Assembly: GCA_041745515.1 (NCBI GenBank)
Contig: JBGTIU010000177.1
Location: 1-11,587 of the forward strand
Source of the DNA: JAKFWF01 sp041745515
Lineage (GTDB): Bacteria > Pseudomonadota > Alphaproteobacteria > Rhizobiales > Hyphomicrobiaceae
Length of the DNA: 11,587 nucleotides
Reading direction: 5' to 3'
This document shows positions 7,663 through 11,587 of the stretch, one piece after another (within the stretch, counting starts at the first letter, position 1; each line of letters begins with the position of its first letter). The translations under genes and the position numbers were made by a program. The notes under the pieces are model-generated. The model searched no databases, had not been told where the DNA came from, and worked only from the letters and a program-made list of their open reading frames with translations.

Positions 7663-8054
7663 GCGGCCTCCGGACAACGATCGGCGCTGACTGACCGCGC
7701 GAAGCATTGAATTATGATGATATTGTTACCTGACCCATGGTGAATTGTCGCTGCATGCGCAAGTTGCAGCGCTGCGATGCAACATCATCTCTTTCGCAAT
7801 TGCGAACAAGGGCCTATCTGTTGGTTCAGAAGAACCAGCCAAAGTCGAAAAAGCATGAACGAATAAGCCCTGACGCCATCGTCGGCGTCCCGGTCGATCC
7901 CTGCCGCATAACAGCGCCCGTGTCGGCCGATATAGTTTTCCCAATCCACCCTTTCCCATCGCTGATTCGACATCCCGTAAGGCCCGGCATCCTGCCTTGG
8001 CCTGGTCAGGGGATCCGCGTCGGCATCGTCGCTGAAAATATAAGGAATACCACC
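7663..8054. other. Divergent intergenic region between peptidase and DUF1127 genes
   Basis: This 392-bp region holds the promoters of two divergent genes. The part next to the peptidase gene (about 7705-7735) is AT-rich compared with its surroundings and is the best place for a minus-strand promoter. A dyad lies at 7763-7783. From about 7790 to 8040 I see no clear hairpin, RNA motif or believable gene. The plus-strand frame of the DUF1127 gene stays open through this stretch back to 7737, but its translation is proline-rich and unlike a protein domain. A long 5' leader or a small RNA cannot be excluded. Confidence 0.4.
7763..7783. promoter_or_regulatory. Dyad upstream of peptidase gene, possible operator
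   Basis: GTTGCA (7763-7768) and TGCAAC (7778-7783) are inverted repeats. They partly enclose the perfect 10-bp palindrome GCAGCGCTGC (7766-7775). The dyad lies about 100 bp upstream of the peptidase start. Its size fits a dimeric regulator site, but no regulator is nearby and chance is a real alternative. Confidence 0.3.
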
Positions 8055-8339
8055 ATGGGTCCCATGACAGCACAATTCTCCGTTGACCACGACAGTGTTG
8101 CCGCGCCGGCAAAACGCTCGTTTGCGCGCGTCTGTGTCGATGTCGTTGCCAATCTCGCCGCCGCCGCTCGACAGCACGCAATTAACCGCCGCTTGCGCGA
8201 TCAGCTGGCTGAAATGGACGACGCGCTGCTGAAGGATATCGGCATTGCCGACGACGAGCTGCACATGATTCGCGCCCGCCGGCAGTTCACGCCGCGAAGG
8301 TGGGCTGCATCCAGTCTCAACGGCGGCTGGACCGCCTGA
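8055..8339 (+). CDS. Small DUF1127 (YjiS-like) protein
   Basis: This 94-residue protein carries a DUF1127 core at roughly residues 37-75: an amphipathic, arginine-rich helix with INRRLRDQLAEMDDALLKDI followed by GIADDEL, the hallmark Leu-x-Asp-Ile-Gly pattern of the family. About 36 residues of unclear role precede the core and an RRW-containing tail follows. Small DUF1127 proteins are common in alphaproteobacteria; members studied in Agrobacterium and Rhodobacter are linked to RNA turnover, stress and carbon or phosphate metabolism, and some bind RNA. The start ATG at 8055 is chosen because AAGGAA (8042-8047) is 7 nt upstream; the ATG at 8064 would be too far from it. It appears monocistronic, has a long upstream region, and ends 10 bp from the convergent prmA gene. 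The family assignment is good; the function of this member is not known. Confidence 0.82.
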   Translation: MGPMTAQFSVDHDSVAAPAKRSFARVCVDVVANLAAAARQHAINRRLRDQLAEMDDALLKDIGIADDELHMIRARRQFTPRRWAASSLNGGWTA

Positions 8340-8349
8340 ACCAGGCCGT

Positions 8350-9240
8350 TCACCTCTTGACCAGCGTCAGCGTCGACCAACCGGTAATGCGGTCATGGCG
8401 CTGGATCTGAAAACCGGTCGCAAGGTAGGCCGCGGATACTTCCGCGGCCTGCGCTATCAGCAGACCTGACAGGACGACATAGGCGCCCGGCCGTACGGCG
8501 TCCGCCAGTTTCGGTGCAAGTGCGATTAGCGGCGCCGCCAGGATATTGGCCACGATCAGGTCGTAAGGGCGACGGGAGCGCAAAATCGGGTGGTCGAGCC
8601 CGGCAGCCGCGATACATCTGATGCGATTGCCGACGCCGTTGTCACGCATATTTGTGCGCGCCACGATGACGGACTGCGCATCCAGATCACACGCGATAAT
8701 GTTCGCCTGCGGCAGCGCACGCGCAACCGCGATGGCAAGGACGCCAGAACCACAACCCAGATCGAGCACGCTGCGGAAGGCATGGCGCCGCGTGAGCCGG
8801 TCGATCGCGGCCAGACAGCCTTGCGTCGTTGCGTGATGCGCGGTTCCGAACGCCTCGCCGGCGTCGATCTGTATGCTGTTGGGACCGCGCGGTACACGGC
8901 CCCGGTCATGACTGCCGTGAATTGTGAAACGCCCCGCGATCACGGGCGGCAGGGCCGCTTGCGACAGCAGGACCCAGTTTTCCAGCGGCACGTCTTCGGT
9001 TCGAATCATCGGAGCCGGCAGGCAGCAAACGGCTCCGAGTTCTGCCGCCAGCGCTGATGGATCAGGCAGCGGATCGTAGTAGGCTTCGATCCGCCAAACT
9101 GCCCCGTGCTCAAAAAGCGTCAACGCGTCGGGCGCGGGCATCAGCAGGTCGGTGAGCACGCCTGCAAAAGTCCGCGCCATCGAGCGATCTGCAACGTCGA
9201 CGACGAGTTTCCGTTGAGACGCGCGCTGACCATCTTTCAC
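8350..9240 (-). CDS. prmA: Ribosomal protein L11 methyltransferase
   Basis: This 296-residue SAM-dependent methyltransferase modifies amino groups of ribosomal protein L11 in the cytosol; the E. coli enzyme trimethylates the N-terminus and two lysines. The N-terminal substrate-recognition domain (about 1-110, with ENWV at 87-90) is followed by a class I methyltransferase domain. Visible motifs are AFGTAHHATTQGCL (130-143), the PrmA loop before motif I, LDLGCGSGVLAIA (159-171) for SAM binding, the acidic CDLD (184-187), and VANILAAPL (230-238), the Asn-containing motif IV. The loop has GTAHH where E. coli has GTGTH, probably a lineage variant. The start is GTG at 9238-9240, overlapping the TGA of the upstream DUF3754 gene by 4 bp, so translation is probably coupled. 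It converges with the DUF1127 gene. In E. coli prmA is dispensable, and loss changes only L11 methylation. Confidence 0.93.
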   Translation of the reverse strand: MKDGQRASQRKLVVDVADRSMARTFAGVLTDLLMPAPDALTLFEHGAVWRIEAYYDPLPDPSALAAELGAVCCLPAPMIRTEDVPLENWVLLSQAALPPVIAGRFTIHGSHDRGRVPRGPNSIQIDAGEAFGTAHHATTQGCLAAIDRLTRRHAFRSVLDLGCGSGVLAIAVARALPQANIIACDLDAQSVIVARTNMRDNGVGNRIRCIAAAGLDHPILRSRRPYDLIVANILAAPLIALAPKLADAVRPGAYVVLSGLLIAQAAEVSAAYLATGFQIQRHDRITGWSTLTLVKR

Positions 9241-10697
9241 TGTTCGACTTCGATGCCGATGCTGCTGTCGTCATCGGCCAGGTGATCCAGAAACACATCC
9301 CACTTTTCGTCGATGTGGCGCGATGCCTGGGTCGGCGGCAAAACCGTCAGCGAGCCGTCGGGGGCTTCACTGACGAGGCCGTCCCCGATCAGCCTGTCGA
9401 GCGCATCTTCGAGGTCGAAATTGATATCGATATCGAAGGTTTTTCTGAGATAGCGCTCGATACCGGTATCGACATCGCGCATGTCTGCGCGCCTGGCCGG
9501 GGCCTTGGCCAGCACCGAATACAGCAGCATCTCCTCCTTCACGTCTTCTTCGGCGGCGCGGTCGGCGAGCTTGATCATGGCGCTGCGATTGTCGGCCATC
9601 GTGTGAAAATAAAGATTCTGCGCCATCACCACCATGTAGCGCTGGCGCTGATTCATGAAGCCGATGCCTTGGCGAACGGCGATGCCGCCCAGGCCGGCGA
9701 CCGCTCCGGCGGCTGCCAGGGGGTTGCTGGCTGCAAGTGCAATCTTACCGGCTGCACCGAAAATACCCATGCCGACGCCTGCGCCGCCCGTGACGGCAAG
9801 CCGGACCTTGTCGAGCAGCCGGAACCGCACGCGCGTATTCGGAAAGATCATATCGATATCAGAACGCGGCATATTCTTGAACAGTTTCATATAGATATTG
9901 TCCGGCGTCACCTGTACAGGCAATTGCGCGCGCAGCTTCTTGACGGCTTTCTCCGCCTCCTGACGGCTCATTTTTTGTTTTGCGATCAAGTCGTCGACGC
10001 GCTTTTCGGCGGTCTTGATCTTGAACAGCACGAACAGCCGCCGAAAAATCGGCAATTCGAACTCCGTCCTGCGATAGAATTTGCGCATCTCGCGCCGCCG
10101 CTCCTTCTTGGCGGAGCGGCCACGATAAAAAACCAGCAGCTCTTCGAAGGCGTCGAGATCGACGTGCAGGTCGAGCCCGTAATGCGACCCTTTGGTCATC
10201 ACATCGAGTTCGACCGGCTCGATGCGCACATAGTTTGCCCGCCTGAGCAGGCTTTCGACGTGGGTAACGATGCGCGCCTGCATCTCGGCGCGATCGGCAC
10301 TTGAAAATGCCCTGGTCGCCAACAGATCGCTGTCGGGATTAAAGGATTCGTATGCCTTGTCGATGTCGCGCAAACCGGCTGTGTACGATTGCCGGCGCCA
10401 GTAGTCGAGAAACTGGAAAAACTTGCGGGCCGCGATTGCCTGGCCCGGCTGCCAGGCATCGGCGTGCGTCAGCCGATCGATCAGCGCCGTCTTGGTGATT
10501 GGAATGAAGGTCTCGCAAGCGGGAAGGCCGCTCTTGGCCAACATGTCGAAACCGACAATTGCCGGGGCAACCGGGTGCGGCCCCTCGACGACCGGCCGCG
10601 GCAGCGTCGCCGTTTTCCCGGCATGTTCGACTTCGACCGATTGAGCGGCAGTGTCTGCCTGGCCGCTCTTCGATAAGGCACTGGTTGCCGACGACAT
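9237..10697 (-). CDS. DUF3754 / TMEM143-like membrane protein
   Basis: This 486-residue protein resembles the DUF3754 family, whose best known member is human TMEM143, a mitochondrial membrane protein of unknown function. A low-complexity N-terminus (1-60) is followed by FIPITKTALIDRL (64-76), a YESFNPDSDLL segment near residue 124, a basic region with FYRGRSAKKERRREMRKFYR, a PIFRRLFVLFKIKTAEKR helix, and a charged stretch with DLIAKQK. One or two Gly/Ala-rich membrane segments lie at about 298-348. The conserved C-terminal signature follows: YMVVMAQNLYFHTMADNRSA, then a helical region ending EEMLLYSVLAKAP. An acidic tail ends the protein. The ATG at 10697 is chosen because GAGGGAG precedes it; the frame extends to 11018 but would overlap the divergent gene, and the extension looks non-coding. 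It is translationally coupled to prmA. Family likeness is from memory of TMEM143; the biochemical function is unknown. Confidence 0.8.
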   Translation of the reverse strand: MSSATSALSKSGQADTAAQSVEVEHAGKTATLPRPVVEGPHPVAPAIVGFDMLAKSGLPACETFIPITKTALIDRLTHADAWQPGQAIAARKFFQFLDYWRRQSYTAGLRDIDKAYESFNPDSDLLATRAFSSADRAEMQARIVTHVESLLRRANYVRIEPVELDVMTKGSHYGLDLHVDLDAFEELLVFYRGRSAKKERRREMRKFYRRTEFELPIFRRLFVLFKIKTAEKRVDDLIAKQKMSRQEAEKAVKKLRAQLPVQVTPDNIYMKLFKNMPRSDIDMIFPNTRVRFRLLDKVRLAVTGGAGVGMGIFGAAGKIALAASNPLAAAGAVAGLGGIAVRQGIGFMNQRQRYMVVMAQNLYFHTMADNRSAMIKLADRAAEEDVKEEMLLYSVLAKAPARRADMRDVDTGIERYLRKTFDIDINFDLEDALDRLIGDGLVSEAPDGSLTVLPPTQASRHIDEKWDVFLDHLADDDSSIGIEVEQ

Positions 10698-10948
10698 GCA
10701 CGCTCCCTCAACTCGACAACGCTCGCCCCCGCGCTCGCGAGCAGTTCTACGGTGGCCAATACACCCTTGTCGAGTATACGCCGGTTTTGCACCAGCATTT
10801 TGGCGGCCGAAGAAGAGATGCCCACGGTTGGCCATAGTCATGCCGCGGTTTCGATGCACAGGCGGTTTGCGGGGCCGCAGGAGATAAAGGGCGGGCTGCC
10901 GCGTGCGAAAAGCATCGCGGCGCCGGCGCAGCGGATGGGGGGAAGCAG
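10698..10948. other. Divergent promoter region with minus-strand TATACT box
   Basis: This 251-bp region separates the divergent DUF3754 and exported-protein genes. On the minus strand TATACT (10773-10778), five of six consensus -10 bases, lies about 75 bp before the DUF3754 start, but no good -35 box stands 16-18 bp upstream of it. Upstream of the plus-strand gene I see only a G-rich ribosome binding site (10937-10945) and no convincing promoter. Confidence 0.35.
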
Positions 10949-11587
10949 TTGCGTTCATTTGCGGAAACCCGCGTACGAAGGCAGGTTCGCGGGCGTCAAC
11001 ATCTGGTTTGCATCGCAACGGCGCTGATCGCTTGCGCGGCTTCCAACGCGCAAGCCCGCGGCAGGGTCGTCATGCCCTGGAGCTGCAACGTCGAGAATGG
11101 CCGGCTTCGTGTCGAGCCGTCGGCCGAACAATCCTATGCGATCGCCGGCCCGCGCGAGCAGCAGTTGCACACGGCATGCTTCGGATCCAGAGGCAATGGT
11201 TGCAAAACCTGGAATCTCCAACGTTTCGCGGTTGCCTGCAACGGTGGCACCGTGTCGTGGCCCGAAATCGTTGCGGCAACGGCGCGCGACCGCAGCCGGA
11301 TCGTTCTTGATTCCGGCTCGCTGATGATCCGCACAGGACCGCGACCGGCCGCCTATGCCGGCCGCGATTGTTCGCCGCTGAAATTAGGGCCATGGCGTGC
11401 GCCGACGTGGGCCGAGTGCGCCTGGTCGGCCGAAAACCGTCCGTCTCGTCAGCCAAGATCGCGTTCGATCGTGCTGCCGCGAGGTTTTGCGCCGTTGGGA
11501 ATGGCCGGCGCGAGGCTGATCAGCGAGCCCGAGGTTGCGGCCAATGCAGCAGCGGCGCAGCCGGCAACGGCCCCGTCAGCACCGGCC
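10949..11587 (+). CDS. Probable exported cysteine-rich protein, 3'-truncated, TTG start
   Basis: I do not recognise a named family. The frame is open from after TAG 10835-10837 to the window end, giving at least 213 residues. The only good start is TTG 10949, since GGGGGGAAG (10937-10945) lies just upstream and translation from it yields a classic export signal: a basic n-region with seven Arg by residue 16, a hydrophobic core LVCIATALIA (19-28) and an AQA signal-peptidase site (34-36). A lipobox-like LIAC (26-29) offers a lipoprotein alternative. The mature part has six cysteines (46, 77, 85, 97, 141, 157), enough for three disulfides, many Trp (MPWSC, KTWN, VSWPE, GPWRAPTW), a LPRGFAPLG turn near 180-190, and an Ala/Pro-rich tail at the edge that may be a flexible linker. 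An ATG at 11072 would delete the signal. It is probably periplasmic or outer-surface; similar unnamed proteins are likely in related rhizobia. Confidence 0.72.
   Translation, partial: MRSFAETRVRRQVRGRQHLVCIATALIACAASNAQARGRVVMPWSCNVENGRLRVEPSAEQSYAIAGPREQQLHTACFGSRGNGCKTWNLQRFAVACNGGTVSWPEIVAATARDRSRIVLDSGSLMIRTGPRPAAYAGRDCSPLKLGPWRAPTWAECAWSAENRPSRQPRSRSIVLPRGFAPLGMAGARLISEPEVAANAAAAQPATAPSAPA

Noticed and set aside
5926..7710. Two long plus-strand open frames (about 284 and 309 codons) opposite the peptidase gene
   Set aside because: The minus-strand gene has all five metal ligands of M24B; the plus-strand translations have no recognisable domain and no proper start context.
7737..8054. 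N-terminal extension of the DUF1127 protein to about 200 residues
   Set aside because: The frame is open, but the added 106 residues are proline-rich, resemble no domain and lack a ribosome binding site; ATG 8055 has AAGGAA upstream.
8322..8336. GGCGG/CCGCC hairpin as terminator of the DUF1127 gene
   Set aside because: The stem is only 5 bp, lies within the coding end and is not followed by a T-run.
9282..10304. 340-codon plus-strand open frame opposite the DUF3754 gene
   Set aside because: Its composition is that of antisense translation, while the minus strand carries the conserved family signature and couples to prmA.
10698..11018. N-terminal extension of the DUF3754 protein to 593 residues
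   Set aside because: It would overlap the divergent exported-protein gene and its signal peptide, and the translation is arginine-rich without domain likeness; ATG 10697 has a good GAGGGAG site.
1..11587. CRISPR array, tRNA, rRNA, phage or transposase genes
   Set aside because: No regularly spaced direct repeats, cloverleaf-like segments, ribosomal RNA signatures or recombinase motifs were seen on reading both strands.

Overview
The window is GC-rich DNA whose genes look alphaproteobacterial, most likely from the Bradyrhizobium/Xanthobacteraceae side of the Hyphomicrobiales. The basis is resemblance of the proteins (Paracoccus-type Gfa, alphaproteobacterial PrmA, a DUF1127 protein) and a small GC-rich hairpin repeat of a kind scattered between genes in such genomes. 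This is recognition from memory, not a database result. It reads as ordinary chromosome: no tRNA, rRNA, transposase, phage gene or CRISPR array is visible.

Layout, left to right. (1) 1-438: the 3' part of an FMN-binding PPOX-type flavoprotein gene, cut by the window edge. (2) 632-1207 minus: gfa, S-(hydroxymethyl)glutathione synthase. It is divergent from 1412-2638 plus, an Fsr-type MFS exporter. The 204-bp gap between them carries two dyads with related TTGC/GCAA half-sites. (3) 2639-3001: a gene-free stretch holding a ~163-bp MITE-like element with terminal inverted repeats and three internal hairpins. (4) 3002-4918 prpE (propionate-CoA ligase) and 4929-5840 (LigI-like amidohydrolase/lactonase), a compact two-gene operon. 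(5) 5845-7662 minus: a long three-domain aminopeptidase P of family M24B, ending 4 bp from the preceding gene. (6) 7663-8054: a 392-bp divergent intergenic region with one dyad. (7) 8055-8339 plus: a small DUF1127 protein. (8) A minus-strand pair, 9237-10697 (DUF3754/TMEM143-like membrane protein) followed by 8350-9240 (prmA), joined by a 4-bp GTGA stop/start overlap. (9) Divergent from that pair, 10949 to the right edge: a probable exported cysteine-rich protein with a TTG start, cut by the window end.

How the genes may work together. gfa and fsr probably share a control region and could serve aldehyde handling, though only gfa has a clear link to formaldehyde. prpE and the LigI-like hydrolase probably act in one catabolic route that releases a short acid for CoA activation; the substrate is unknown. 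prmA modifies ribosomal protein L11, and its tight coupling to a relative of the mitochondrial protein TMEM143 is the least explained association here. No wholly new defence or mobile system is evident. The best leads are the DUF3754-prmA pair, the exported cysteine-rich protein, the gfa/fsr dyads and the hairpin element.
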